Assembly (NCBI GenBank): GCA_021272315.1
Contig: JAJSLI010000100.1
Coordinates: forward strand, 1 to 32,312
Source of the DNA: Methylacidiphilales bacterium
GTDB lineage: Bacteria; Verrucomicrobiota; Verrucomicrobiia; Methylacidiphilales; UBA1321
DNA: 32,312 nucleotides
Reading direction: 5' to 3'
Under the pieces are notes generated by a model, which saw only the letters and a list, made by a program, of their open reading frames with translations, was not told where the DNA came from and searched no databases. Made by a program: the position numbers and the translations under genes. Shown one piece after another: positions 22,197 through 30,212 of the stretch (positions within the stretch are counted from its first letter, which is position 1; every line of letters starts with the position of its first letter).

Positions 22197-23189
22197 TTAT
22201 CTCCGCTCGCGAGGCGTGATCCAGAGATGGACGATTTGATGTTTGCGCAGGACGGTGAGGCGGGATCTCCGGTTCGGCTCGCGCAGGACGAGAAGACGGT
22301 GCAGCTCATGAATCGAGCGCAATTCCTCGTGGTCCAGCCAGATGAGGATGTCGTTGACCTCCAGACCGGCCTCGGCGGCGGCAGAGTCTTTCTCGATGGT
22401 GTGAACGAGGATGCCGGAACGCTGGCGCAGGTTATGGAAGCGGGCGACCCGCTCGTGGATGGGAACATCCTGGCCGGCGACCCCGATGTAACCGCGCCGG
22501 ATGCGTCCCTCCTTGATCAGCCAACTGGCGACAAATTCAGCGGTCTTGCTGCCGATGGCGAAAGAAATTCCCTGCGCCGCCGGGATGACGGCGGTGTTGA
22601 CGCCGATGACCCTTCCCCGCGTGTCGAGCAGGGGGCCGCCCGAGTTGCCGGGATTGAGCGCGGCATCGGTTTGCAGGACGTTGTCAATCAGCCGCCCGGT
22701 GCGGGCGGGGAAGGTGCGCCCGAGGGCGCTGACGATTCCGGCGGTGACGGTATTGTCGAGGCCGAGGGGATTGCCGATGGCGACGGCAATCTGGCCGACG
22801 GCGATTTTCCCCGAATCGGCAAAATGGAGGTGGTGCAAATCGGGCTGGTTGATGCGCAGGACCGCGAGGTCGGTATCGGGATCATCCCCGATGATTTCGG
22901 CGGGAGACTCCCGGCCATCGGGCGTTTGCGTCCACACTTCGTCCGTGCCGTGAACGACGTGGCTGTTGGTCATGACATAGCCGTCCGGGGTGATGAGGAA
23001 GCCCGATCCGGTGCCTCCCCCGGCCCTCTTGGCCGACCTGGCCTGGATATGGACGACGGCGGGACCGGCCTGCCGGACGGTCGAGGTCACGGCCTGGGAA
23101 TAGGCGTCGAGGAGGTCCGCGTCAGACACGGGCGGGGCTGGCCTGGACGCCGGGGCGGTCAAGGTATCGCTTAGGTACTGAACTTTCAT
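22197..23189 (-). CDS. HtrA/DegP-like S1C serine protease with one PDZ domain
   Basis: This 330-residue protein has a complete trypsin-like catalytic triad: H77 in T-N-S-H-V-V, D107 in D-T-D-L-A-V-L and S183 in G-N-S-G-G-P. One PDZ domain follows at about 230-320 (R-R-G-Y-I-G-V-A-G ... A-E-A-G-L-E-V-N-D-I-L-I-W-L-D). HtrA proteins normally degrade or chaperone damaged envelope proteins, but here no signal peptide or membrane anchor is visible at the N-terminus (M-K-V-Q-Y-L-S-D-T-L-T-A-P), and no better upstream start was seen. It may be cytoplasmic or exported by another route. It is divergent from the GST gene. Confidence 0.88.
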   Translation of the reverse strand: MKVQYLSDTLTAPASRPAPPVSDADLLDAYSQAVTSTVRQAGPAVVHIQARSAKRAGGGTGSGFLITPDGYVMTNSHVVHGTDEVWTQTPDGRESPAEIIGDDPDTDLAVLRINQPDLHHLHFADSGKIAVGQIAVAIGNPLGLDNTVTAGIVSALGRTFPARTGRLIDNVLQTDAALNPGNSGGPLLDTRGRVIGVNTAVIPAAQGISFAIGSKTAEFVASWLIKEGRIRRGYIGVAGQDVPIHERVARFHNLRQRSGILVHTIEKDSAAAEAGLEVNDILIWLDHEELRSIHELHRLLVLREPNRRSRLTVLRKHQIVHLWITPRERR

Positions 23190-23278
23190 GAGTCAGACTA
23201 CAACGATGCAAGCCAATTGCAAGTGGAGGACAATGATTGCAGAATGGAGAGCCCGGATTAGATTTCCAAAAACCAGCC

Positions 23279-24229
23279 ATGACCCCTTCCCCCCAATTCC
23301 CGGAAGAGCAATCCGCCGACGGCGCCTTTGAACGTCAGGAGGACGCTTTTCGCGATTGGATTTCCACCGACGGTTCCACGCCCTACACGGTGGAAGCGGG
23401 CCGGTATCATCTCTACGTTTGCCTGGCGTGTCCCTGGGCCAGCCGGACCTTGATCGTGCGAAATCTCAAGGGACTCGACCAAGCCATCGGCGTGACCATG
23501 GCCGACCCTATTCGCGATGAGCGGGGCTGGGCTTTTCGCGACGGCCCGGGCTACACCCGCGATCCGATCAACGGCTTTTCCTTTTTGAGCGAGGCGTACG
23601 AGGCCACTGAACCCGGTTTCAAAGGCCGCGTGACCGTGCCCGTGCTCTGGGACAGACAGACGCGCCGGATCGTCAATAATTCCGAGGACGACATTTGCCG
23701 GATGTTCAACGATGCCTTTGCCTCCTTGAGCAAGGGCAAGGTCGATCTTTTCCCGAAGGATATTGAAGTCGAACAGGCCAGGCTCGCGGCGTTCATTTAC
23801 GAGAAGGTGAATAATGGCGTTTATCAAGCCGGTTTTGCCACTTCCCAAATAAGTTATGAAACGGCGGCGCGCGAACTTTTCGCCGCGCTGGACGATCTCG
23901 AGTCCCGCCTTGGCCGACAGCGCTACTTGTTTGGGAACCGGATCGTGGAGGCCGATTGGCGGCTCTTTTGCACCCTGGTCCGCTTTGATGCGGTCTATCA
24001 CGGCCATTTTAAATGCAACGTGCGGCGCATTCTCGATTATCCCAACCTGCAGGGCTATCTGTTGGATCTTTACCAGCAGCCGGGCATAGCCGGGACGGTC
24101 AATTTCGACCACATCAAGCGTCATTATTACTTCACCCACGACGACATCAACCCGACCCGCATTGTTCCCATCGGCCCCGCGATGGACCTGACGAAGCCGC
24201 ATGGCCGGGACCGTTTGTTCCCTGCCTGA
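23279..24229 (+). CDS. Glutathionyl-hydroquinone reductase (Xi-class glutathione transferase, YqjG-like)
   Basis: This 316-residue protein carries the Xi-class signature C-P-W-A with catalytic C51 in C-L-A-C-P-W-A-S-R, plus the family N-terminus (D-A-F-R-D-W-I), the V-P-V-L-W-D beta strand, N-N-S-E-D binding the glutathione gamma-Glu, and the helical C-terminal domain with R-Y-L-F-G-N and E-A-D-W-R-L-F. The enzyme reduces glutathionyl-hydroquinones to free hydroquinones using glutathione. ATG 23279 matches the family start; a TTG at 23237 in frame is less likely. The DedA-rhodanese gene starts 1 bp after its stop, so the two are translationally coupled. Confidence 0.9.
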   Translation: MTPSPQFPEEQSADGAFERQEDAFRDWISTDGSTPYTVEAGRYHLYVCLACPWASRTLIVRNLKGLDQAIGVTMADPIRDERGWAFRDGPGYTRDPINGFSFLSEAYEATEPGFKGRVTVPVLWDRQTRRIVNNSEDDICRMFNDAFASLSKGKVDLFPKDIEVEQARLAAFIYEKVNNGVYQAGFATSQISYETAARELFAALDDLESRLGRQRYLFGNRIVEADWRLFCTLVRFDAVYHGHFKCNVRRILDYPNLQGYLLDLYQQPGIAGTVNFDHIKRHYYFTHDDINPTRIVPIGPAMDLTKPHGRDRLFPA

Positions 24230-24230
24230 G

Positions 24231-25181
24231 ATGAATCCATCACCTCATGCCTGGTGGGACTTGGGCTATTACGGCGTTTTTGGCTGCGTCTTTCTCGAGC
24301 AGTTGGGCGTACCTATCCCGGCTTTTCCAGCCCTGCTGGCGGCGGGGGCGCTGGTCGCCTCGGGCGAACTCAATCTGCCAACCTGTCTTCTGACCGCCGT
24401 CCTAGCCGCCTTGCCGGCCGATCTGATTTGGTACGGCATAGGAAAAATTCGGGGCGGGGCGGTGTTGAACTTGATGTGCCGTCTTTCGTGGAAGCCCGAT
24501 ACCTGCGTCAGCAAAACCAAAATTCTCTTTTTAGAGCACGGCACCAAGACGCTGATCTTTTCCAAGTTCATTCCCGGGCTGAGCACGCTAGCCCCGCCGC
24601 TCGCGGGGATGGCGCGAGTCCCGCTGACCCGCTTTGTGGCCTACGACGGGCTCGGCTCGGCCCTCTGGGCTCTCGTTCCGCTGATCGCGGGAGCCTACCT
24701 GCAAAAAAGCTTCATCACGCTGCAATCGCAGATGGAGGCCTTCAAGGGCTGGCTGCCCTGGCTTTGCGGCGCGGCCATCATCGCGGTGCTGGTCTGGCGC
24801 TACCTGAACCGGCGTTTCTACACCCGGGAACTCGCCCAGGGTTTGCTGGCGGGGATCAACGTGGCTGATCTCAAGAACCGTCTGGATGGGGACGAGGATC
24901 TGACGGTGATCGATGTCCGGGACGAGCTTAGCGCCCGATCCAAGGCGGTGATGCTGCCCAAGGCTCGCTGGATTCCCTACACCCTTCTGCCGGACCGGCT
25001 GGAGGAACTGGCCCTGGACAAGCCGATCGTGGTTTACTGCGATTGCCCGAAAGACCAGGCTGCGGTCGCCATGGCGGACCTGCTGCGTGAACGCGGCGGG
25101 AAAGACGTCCGGCCTCTCCTGGGTGGGCTGGAGGCATGGATGAACCAAGGCTGGTCAACCCTTGAGTGGAAGCCGGAATGA
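24231..25181 (+). CDS. DedA-family membrane protein fused to a C-terminal rhodanese domain
   Basis: This 316-residue protein joins two domains. Residues 1-200 are a DedA/SNARE-associated (VTT) membrane domain: F-L-E-Q-L-G-V-P-I-P-A near the start, then F-S-K-F-I-P-G-L-S-T-L-A-P-P-L-A-G, with about five hydrophobic segments. Residues about 210-312 are a rhodanese domain (V-I-D-V-R-D, then V-V-Y-C-D-C with candidate catalytic C270, and G-G-L-E-A-W). DedA proteins are linked to membrane lipid flipping and proton-motive-force homeostasis, while rhodanese carries persulfide sulfur on cysteine. ATG 24231 overlaps nothing and follows the GST stop by one base. The fusion is known in several phyla, but its function is not settled. 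Confidence 0.88.
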   Translation: MNPSPHAWWDLGYYGVFGCVFLEQLGVPIPAFPALLAAGALVASGELNLPTCLLTAVLAALPADLIWYGIGKIRGGAVLNLMCRLSWKPDTCVSKTKILFLEHGTKTLIFSKFIPGLSTLAPPLAGMARVPLTRFVAYDGLGSALWALVPLIAGAYLQKSFITLQSQMEAFKGWLPWLCGAAIIAVLVWRYLNRRFYTRELAQGLLAGINVADLKNRLDGDEDLTVIDVRDELSARSKAVMLPKARWIPYTLLPDRLEELALDKPIVVYCDCPKDQAAVAMADLLRERGGKDVRPLLGGLEAWMNQGWSTLEWKPE

Positions 25182-25199
25182 ATTTAGATTTGGAATGCT

Positions 25200-25601
25200 A
25201 TGCGTTACCTGGTCACCGCGCGGGTTAAACGGGGAAAGGAGGCCGAGCTTCTTCGGGCCATCGAAGAAGGCACCCTGGGGGCCGGTTCTGTCGCGGGGAA
25301 GGAGTATTTGCGGAACATGGAGAATGCCCGGGTCTACGACGACGGCCGGATCAAGTGGGTCGAGGTTTGCTTCTGCGACACGCCGCTCGCCGAAGAACGC
25401 AAATACTGGGAGGCCTTTTTCGAACTCGACAGCGTGCGGGATGCTCTCAGCCGAAAATGTTGCCGGGATTTGACGGGAGAAGAGCCGTGGGCCTGCAGCG
25501 AATGCGATCACACGGACAAACTGGAAACGAAGCTGGCCGGAGAGGGTCACACTTTCCTCGACACGTTGCGGGCCCGCCACCGGGCCGGTGCGCCGAAGTG
25601 A
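25200..25601 (+). CDS. Small conserved protein with Cys motifs, unknown function
   Basis: This 133-residue soluble protein has an alpha/beta ferredoxin-like start (M-R-Y-L-V-T-A-R-V-K-R-G-K-E-A-E-L-L), the box W-V-E-V-C-F-C-D-T-P-L-A-E-E-R, and a C-rich tail with K-C-C-R-D-L and W-A-C-S-E-C-D-H. The cysteine spacing (C-x-C, C-C, C-x-x-C) suggests metal or redox chemistry. I have seen similar conserved hypothetical proteins in Verrucomicrobia and cyanobacteria but know no function. It follows the DedA-rhodanese gene by 18 bp, so it is likely in the same operon, where a sulfur or thiol role would fit. Confidence 0.75.
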   Translation: MRYLVTARVKRGKEAELLRAIEEGTLGAGSVAGKEYLRNMENARVYDDGRIKWVEVCFCDTPLAEERKYWEAFFELDSVRDALSRKCCRDLTGEEPWACSECDHTDKLETKLAGEGHTFLDTLRARHRAGAPK

Positions 25602-25629
25602 GAGGGACGTATACCAATTACAGTCCCTC
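25602..25629. terminator. Inverted repeat between convergent genes, possible bidirectional terminator
   Basis: GAGGGAC (25602-25608) and GTCCCTC (25623-25629) form a perfect 7-bp stem around a 14-nt AT-rich loop, exactly between a plus-strand gene ending at 25601 and a minus-strand gene ending at 25618. There is no T-tract, so it may instead work as a hairpin barrier. Confidence 0.4.
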
Positions 25630-26079
25630 GGGCCAGGTGCGGGTGGCTTCGAGCAATTGGCCGGTCTCCAGCAGGCTCTTCAGGCTGGACAGGATCAGCG
25701 GCCAGCCTTGCGCTACGGCTTCGATGAGTTTCGATTCCGGCATGTCGCTTTCATGGATGATCATGAGCTTGACCATGTCCCCCTGCTGCTCGATCTCATA
25801 AGTCATGCGCGAAGGTGCCTCGCCCCGCAACTCGGGCTTGAACTCATTGCGCCACGTCAATACGAGCCGCCGGGGCGGATCGATCTCGAGGACCTCCCCG
25901 CTGTCGCCGATGCGTCCATCGGGAATCATCAAGCGCCACGGTGCGCCCTTCTTCCAAGCGCAGTCCTGCCAGGTTCCCATCCAGAACCGGCGCGTGACTT
26001 CGGGTTCGATCAGCGCGCGCCAGAGTTTTTCCGACGTCGTGCGGATGTAGGTGACATAAACGAATTTTGATTTGTCCAT
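25618..26079 (-). CDS. SRPBCC (AHSA1/START-like) domain protein
   Basis: This 153-residue protein matches the AHSA1 branch of the SRPBCC superfamily: V-Y-V-T-Y-I-R-T-T-S-E-K-L-W-R-A-L-I-E-P-E at the start, R-F-W-M-G-T-W, a G-E-V-L-E-I-D-P-P-R-R-L-V-L-T-W strand and a long C-terminal helix (W-P-L-I-L-S-S-L-K-S-L-L-E-T-G). These proteins hold a hydrophobic ligand cavity. Members are often paired with an ArsR regulator, none of which is seen here. ATG 26079 is preceded by purine-rich AAAGGATGGGAAGAAC, supporting this start over the longer frame from 26136. It trails the Gfo/TIM-barrel operon on the same strand by about 80 bp; whether it belongs is unclear. Confidence 0.85.
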   Translation of the reverse strand: MDKSKFVYVTYIRTTSEKLWRALIEPEVTRRFWMGTWQDCAWKKGAPWRLMIPDGRIGDSGEVLEIDPPRRLVLTWRNEFKPELRGEAPSRMTYEIEQQGDMVKLMIIHESDMPESKLIEAVAQGWPLILSSLKSLLETGQLLEATRTWPEGL

Positions 26080-26156
26080 GTTCTTCCCATCCTTTCTTCG
26101 AGACCCTTTTTCAGTTCGCTCAGCGACCTGAGGCAACGGCGTTCCAGAAACTCATT

Positions 26157-26930
26157 TCAACCATCGGCAAATTTTTCCTGAAGGCAGCGAAAGCTGATGG
26201 CCAAGCTCTCAAAGGGATCGCCCGGGCAGACGTCCTGCTCGACGATGAACCACTGGCAACCGGAAGCCTCGGCGGCGGTGATAATTTCAGGCCAGTCGAG
26301 ATTGCCCCGGCCAATCTCGGCGAAGTAGGGCTTGCCGTCGGCTCCGACGCCGTAGTCCTTTAAATGAAGCAGGGGGAGCCGTCCCTTGAGCCTGCGGCAC
26401 CAAGCCGCCGGGTCGCCGCCGCCAGCCTGGACCCAGTAGGTGTCGATCTCACCCTGGAGGTGGCGGGGGTTGGTTGCGGCGTACATGAATTCAAGCACCG
26501 TACGCCCCTGGTAATGCGCGAATTCGTGGGCGTGGTTGTGATAGGTGAGCACCTGTCCAGCCTTGGCCATGGCTGCGCCTGCGACGTCGAGTTTGTTCGC
26601 CAGGGTTTCGATATGATCCGGCTTCTGAAAATCAATCCCCGCCGGATAGGGGTAGGCCGTATACCGGCACCCGAGCTTGTGCAACCGCTCAATGACTTTT
26701 GCGGTGTCGTCCAGGATGAGATTTCCCGGTTCGTGCGTGGCGCAACAGGTGAGACCCTCGTTGTCGAGTATCCTGACCAATTCGGTTTCGTCGATCGGTC
26801 CCATGCCGCTGACTTGGACGGCTTGGTAGCCGATGGCCCGGACTTTTTTCAAGGTCTCGGCGACTTCGGCCGGGGTTTTGAGATGGTCCCGCAGGGTATA
26901 GAGCTGGGCGGCGACTTGGCTGATCTTCAT
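26157..26930 (-). CDS. Sugar phosphate isomerase/epimerase-like TIM barrel (xylose isomerase-like, AP_endonuc_2)
   Basis: This 257-residue protein shows the TIM-barrel signature of the xylose isomerase-like family: A-A-Q-L-Y-T-L-R-D, V-R-A-I-G-Y-Q-A-V-Q, then metal-ligand segments L-T-Y-H-N-H-A-H-E-F, G-E-I-D-T-Y-W-V, H-L-K-D-Y and W-F-I-V-E-Q-D. The conserved His, Asp and Glu residues should bind a divalent metal and catalyse sugar isomerisation, epimerisation or dehydration. ATG 26930 (M-K-I-S-Q-V-A) is the family start; the upstream open frame overlaps the preceding gene. It directly follows two Gfo/Idh/MocA genes, a pairing common in inositol and keto-sugar pathways. Confidence 0.87.
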   Translation of the reverse strand: MKISQVAAQLYTLRDHLKTPAEVAETLKKVRAIGYQAVQVSGMGPIDETELVRILDNEGLTCCATHEPGNLILDDTAKVIERLHKLGCRYTAYPYPAGIDFQKPDHIETLANKLDVAGAAMAKAGQVLTYHNHAHEFAHYQGRTVLEFMYAATNPRHLQGEIDTYWVQAGGGDPAAWCRRLKGRLPLLHLKDYGVGADGKPYFAEIGRGNLDWPEIITAAEASGCQWFIVEQDVCPGDPFESLAISFRCLQEKFADG

Positions 26931-26940
26931 GGAGGTTTTT

Positions 26941-28014
26941 TTAACTAAGATGACGCGCCTGGGCTTGGGCGCGAAGACACAATTCCGCCGCCTTGAAGGC
27001 ATGGCGTTGCGACATCGCGTTCTCGGTCCGGTTCAGGCAATCAAGAATGAGCTGCCCGAAGAACGGGAAGCCAACCTTGCCGGCCAGGGAGAGGTTCTTT
27101 TCCCCCTCGGCGTTGACCAGGAAGAGCTGGTCGCCACCGGATTCGCGGGCGACATCGATATATTTGCGCAACTCGATGTAGCCCTTCGTGCCCAGGATCA
27201 CGGTGCGACCGTCGCCCCAGGCGCGAAGCCCGTCGGGCGTAAACCAGTCGACGCGGAAATGATTGGTTGCGCCGTTGTCGGCGACAAGGTTGGCGTGGCC
27301 GTAATCCTCCAGTTCCGGATGGGCGGGGTTCGCGTAATTGGCAACGACCGATTCGGTTACCGTCGCGTCCTGTGCGCCGGAAAAGAAAAGAAATTGCTCA
27401 ATTTGGTGGCTGCCGATATCGCAGAGAATACCGCCGTATTTCGCCCGCTCGAAAAACCAGGCGGGACGGGACGAAATATTGAGCCGGTGCGGACCGAGAC
27501 CGATCACCTGGACCACCCGTCCAATCGCGCCGCCCGCGATTAACTCCCCGGCAAAGACGGCGCATTCGACGTGGAGCCGCTCGCTGTAATAGACCATATA
27601 TTTCCGGCCCGTCCGCGCGACCGTCGCGCGCGCCTTCTCCAACTGATCAAGCGAGGTGAACGGAGTCTTGTCGCTGAAGTAATCCTTGCCCGCCTCCATG
27701 ACGCGAATGCCTAGTGGACCCCGATCGCAGGGGACGGCGGCCGCCGCGACGAGACGGATATCCGGATCGTCGAGGATATGTTCCAGAGACCCAATCGGTT
27801 TGGCCTGTGGAAATTTTTTCACAAAGGCGGCGACTTTTTCAGGATCGGGATCATGGACGTAACGGAGCGTTCCGCCCGCCTCAATCAATCCGTTGCATTG
27901 ACCGTAGATGTGGCCGTGATCGAGAGCCACCGCGGCGAAGGCAAATTCGCCCGCCTTAACCACGGGAGCCGCTTTGCCTTGCGGGGCATAACTCATTCCA
28001 TCGGAGTTTGACAT
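26941..28014 (-). CDS. Gfo/Idh/MocA-family oxidoreductase, divergent copy
   Basis: This 357-residue protein has the Gfo/Idh/MocA layout, but its nucleotide-binding start is unusual: V-A-L-D-H-G-H-I-Y-G-Q-C-N-G-L replaces G-x-G-x-x-G, and the usual E-K-P is S-D-K-T-P. Residues Y-S-E-R-L-H and G-S-H-Q-I-E-Q-F match the C-terminal substrate half. This D-H-G-H-I-Y subgroup is known in PVC bacteria and Bacteroidetes. Cofactor binding may be modified, so NAD(P)-linked oxidation is inferred rather than shown. ATG 28014 lies 4 bp after the upstream dehydrogenase stop and 10 bp separate its end from the TIM-barrel gene, giving a tight three-gene operon. Confidence 0.83.
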   Translation of the reverse strand: MSNSDGMSYAPQGKAAPVVKAGEFAFAAVALDHGHIYGQCNGLIEAGGTLRYVHDPDPEKVAAFVKKFPQAKPIGSLEHILDDPDIRLVAAAAVPCDRGPLGIRVMEAGKDYFSDKTPFTSLDQLEKARATVARTGRKYMVYYSERLHVECAVFAGELIAGGAIGRVVQVIGLGPHRLNISSRPAWFFERAKYGGILCDIGSHQIEQFLFFSGAQDATVTESVVANYANPAHPELEDYGHANLVADNGATNHFRVDWFTPDGLRAWGDGRTVILGTKGYIELRKYIDVARESGGDQLFLVNAEGEKNLSLAGKVGFPFFGQLILDCLNRTENAMSQRHAFKAAELCLRAQAQARHLS

Positions 28015-28018
28015 ATTT

Positions 28019-29173
28019 TTAGGTGTTGAAGGATTTGGAGAAATCGGACACGACAGACGCGGTAACCGGGACCGGTTTCGGTTTTGATTCCGCAATTTTG
28101 CGCCGCAGCCAGGTCTTGTAACGCGCGCCATCAAGCGGCAGTTCGATGGTCCGATTCTTGGCAGCAGAGAGAAGCATGGCGTTGGTCAGTTCCACGGAAT
28201 TAAGCCCTTCCGCCGCCGGGGCAATCAGCGGTTTCCCCTCCAGGATCGCCTCGGCAAAATTTTGCAGGACGGCGACATGCTGCCCACCATGGCCTGAGAC
28301 GGGAATGACTTTTTCGGTGGTTTTGGGCAAGGTGTATCCATCCTTTGAGGCGCGCGAATACTCGCTCATGGGAACTTCGTTCTCGGTAAAGATGAGCCGG
28401 TCGTTTTCCATGACCAGCCGCCCGTTTTCCGCGGTGACTTCAAGGCGGTTGGTGCCCGGAGCTTCGCCGGTTGAGGTAACAAAGGTGGCGGTGGTTCCAT
28501 CGGCATACTCCATGTAGGCCGTGACGTCATCCTCGACCTCGATATCGTGGTAGCGGCCATAGCTGCAGAAGGCCCGCACACGCTGTGGCCGGCCGAATAT
28601 CCAGGTAAAGAGGTCCAGATTGTGCGGACATTGGTTCAGAAGGACGCCGCCGCCTTCGCCCTGCCAGGTGGCCCGCCAGCTCCCCGAGGCGTAATAGGCG
28701 AAGGAGCGAAACCAATTGGTGATGATCCAGTTAATCCGGCGAATCGGGCCCAAGGCTCCGCCACGCACCATCTCGCGAATGGCGATATAATAGGGATCCG
28801 TGCGCTGGTTGAACATCACGGCAAAGACCTGTTTCGGGTTCGTGTGGGAGGCGATGAGCCGTTCCGCGTCCAGTTTGTGGACCGAAATTGGTTTTTCCAC
28901 CAAGACATGGAGACCGGCTTTAAGGGCGGCGATGCCAATGGGGGTGTGCGGAAAGTGGGGCGTGGCGATGACAACGGCGTCGACGGTTCCGGAAGCAATC
29001 ATTTTCCTGAACGTCGGAAAAAACCTGATTTCCGGAAACAGGGCGGCCTTGGCCGCGACAATATCGGCCACCGCGGTCAATTGCAGTCCGGGGACTTTGT
29101 TTTCGAGAATATTGCGGGCGTGAACGCTGCCCATGTTTCCAAGACCGATGACTCCAATTCGAACGTTTTTCAT
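28019..29173 (-). CDS. Gfo/Idh/MocA-family NAD(P)-dependent sugar dehydrogenase
   Basis: This 384-residue enzyme has a standard Rossmann start (I-G-V-I-G-L-G-N-M-G-S-V-H-A), V-V-I-A-T-P-H-F-P-H and the conserved E-K-P (V-L-V-E-K-P-I-S), where the Lys contacts cofactor and substrate. The C-terminal alpha/beta domain includes Q-C-P-H-N-L-D-L-F-T-W, with the catalytic-type His in the D/H pair. These enzymes oxidise a sugar or polyol hydroxyl, often at C3. ATG 29173 is the first gene of the minus-strand operon, divergent from the WXG/FtsK cluster. Specific substrate not predictable. Confidence 0.88.
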   Translation of the reverse strand: MKNVRIGVIGLGNMGSVHARNILENKVPGLQLTAVADIVAAKAALFPEIRFFPTFRKMIASGTVDAVVIATPHFPHTPIGIAALKAGLHVLVEKPISVHKLDAERLIASHTNPKQVFAVMFNQRTDPYYIAIREMVRGGALGPIRRINWIITNWFRSFAYYASGSWRATWQGEGGGVLLNQCPHNLDLFTWIFGRPQRVRAFCSYGRYHDIEVEDDVTAYMEYADGTTATFVTSTGEAPGTNRLEVTAENGRLVMENDRLIFTENEVPMSEYSRASKDGYTLPKTTEKVIPVSGHGGQHVAVLQNFAEAILEGKPLIAPAAEGLNSVELTNAMLLSAAKNRTIELPLDGARYKTWLRRKIAESKPKPVPVTASVVSDFSKSFNT

Positions 29174-29303
29174 AAAGGATGGGGTAAGATGCTAATACCC
29201 ACCCTAAAAATAGCCAAGAACACCTTCATTTTAGTTGTGGCTTAAGTGGCTATCCGAGGAAGCCAGATCCACGACATCTTCGGTCATCTTCTTCACGGGA
29301 GGT

Positions 29304-29331
29304 TTGTCAGGCAGGCAACTTCTGTTAGGTT
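29304..29331 (+). promoter_or_regulatory. Candidate promoter for the WXG/FtsK cluster
   Basis: TTGTCA (29304-29309, 5 of 6 to consensus) and TAGGTT (29326-29331, 4 of 6) are 16 bp apart, about 33 bp before the ATG at 29364. AAAAGGAGG just before that ATG supports translation. Confidence 0.4.
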
Positions 29332-29363
29332 GGTGGTGTCTTAAAAGGAGGCATCGACGAAAT

Positions 29364-29636
29364 ATGGCCCAGGCAATCATGGATCCCGAGGAGGTCCGGC
29401 GTTTTGTGGCAGAATTGAAACGGTTCAACGACGACACCCAGATGAAGGCATCCTCACTGCAAGCCCGGTTTGCCGCGCTGGGAACGACCTGGCAGGACCA
29501 GGACTTTGAAAAATTCGCCGAAGAGTTCATCTCCACCATGAAAGTCCTGCGCAAGTTCATGGAGACTTCGGAGAAGCACACGCCCTATCTGCTCCGCAAG
29601 GCGCAACGGATTGAACAATATCTGGACCAGCGCTAG
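29364..29636 (+). CDS. WXG100-like small helical protein (type VII secretion-like substrate or partner)
   Basis: This 90-residue protein is almost entirely helical, with a central turn G-T-T-W-Q-D (W43, D45) between two amphipathic helices, matching the WXG100/ESAT-6 hairpin size and geometry with W-x-D in place of W-x-G. The helix after the turn, Q-D-F-E-K-F-A-E-E-F, fits the family's distal helix. ESAT-6-like proteins are usually exported by an FtsK/SpoIIIE ATPase (EccC/EssC) or bind it. ATG 29364 has an AAGGAGG ribosome site about 12 nt upstream; the frame is open further upstream without homology. It is the first of four same-strand genes ending in the FtsK-like ATPase. Calling it an exported effector would be inference. 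Confidence 0.72.
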   Translation: MAQAIMDPEEVRRFVAELKRFNDDTQMKASSLQARFAALGTTWQDQDFEKFAEEFISTMKVLRKFMETSEKHTPYLLRKAQRIEQYLDQR

Positions 29637-29645
29637 AAAGCAGCC

Positions 29646-30212
29646 ATGGCCATTCAAGCCAGAGTCACTTCGACGGATGCGCTCGAATCGTTTCGGGCCA
29701 AGCTCATTGTCTTCCTCCACAAGGCGCGCACAAGCGTGGACGACGCCACCGACGAGGTCCGCCGAATGCGCTCCTGGCTGCAACACGACCAGCCGATGCG
29801 CTGGGAGGGCGAAATCCGCCGGCGCGCCAAGACGCTGGAGCAAGCCCAGCACGAACTGCGCAACGCCCAGTTCGCGGGCAACCAGGAATCGGCGGTGCAG
29901 ACCCGGCAGGCCGCCGTGAACCGGGCGCAACGGGCACTGACCGAGGCCGAGGATAAACTCCGTCGCGTCAAAAAGTGGAACCAGAATTTCGACAACACCG
30001 CCGATCCCATCGTCAAACAACTCGATAGTTTCCGCGGTTTCGTGACCGATGAACTGCCCAAAGCCGTCGCCCACCTGCGCAACGTGCAGAAGATCCTCGA
30101 AGCCTACGCCGAAACCGATGCTCCCGCTTCGGATTCCGCCGCCGCACCCGCTCCCGGCGAACAAGCCAAACCGGACGAAACCGCGCCGGCAACCGAGCCC
30201 CCCGTGACATGA
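29646..30212 (+). CDS. Coiled-coil protein with a literal WXG turn
   Basis: This 188-residue protein is strongly helical (heptads of A, L, E, R and K at about 15-155), with M-R-W-E-G-E at residues 51-56, a true W-x-G at the position expected in an ESAT-6-type hairpin. The last ~25 residues are rich in Ala, Pro and acidic residues and look disordered. Starts 9 bp after the previous gene, and its stop overlaps the next start (ATGA at 30209-30212), so translation is coupled. It may dimerise with a neighbour, as ESAT-6/CFP-10 do. Function unknown. Confidence 0.72.
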   Translation: MAIQARVTSTDALESFRAKLIVFLHKARTSVDDATDEVRRMRSWLQHDQPMRWEGEIRRRAKTLEQAQHELRNAQFAGNQESAVQTRQAAVNRAQRALTEAEDKLRRVKKWNQNFDNTADPIVKQLDSFRGFVTDELPKAVAHLRNVQKILEAYAETDAPASDSAAAPAPGEQAKPDETAPATEPPVT

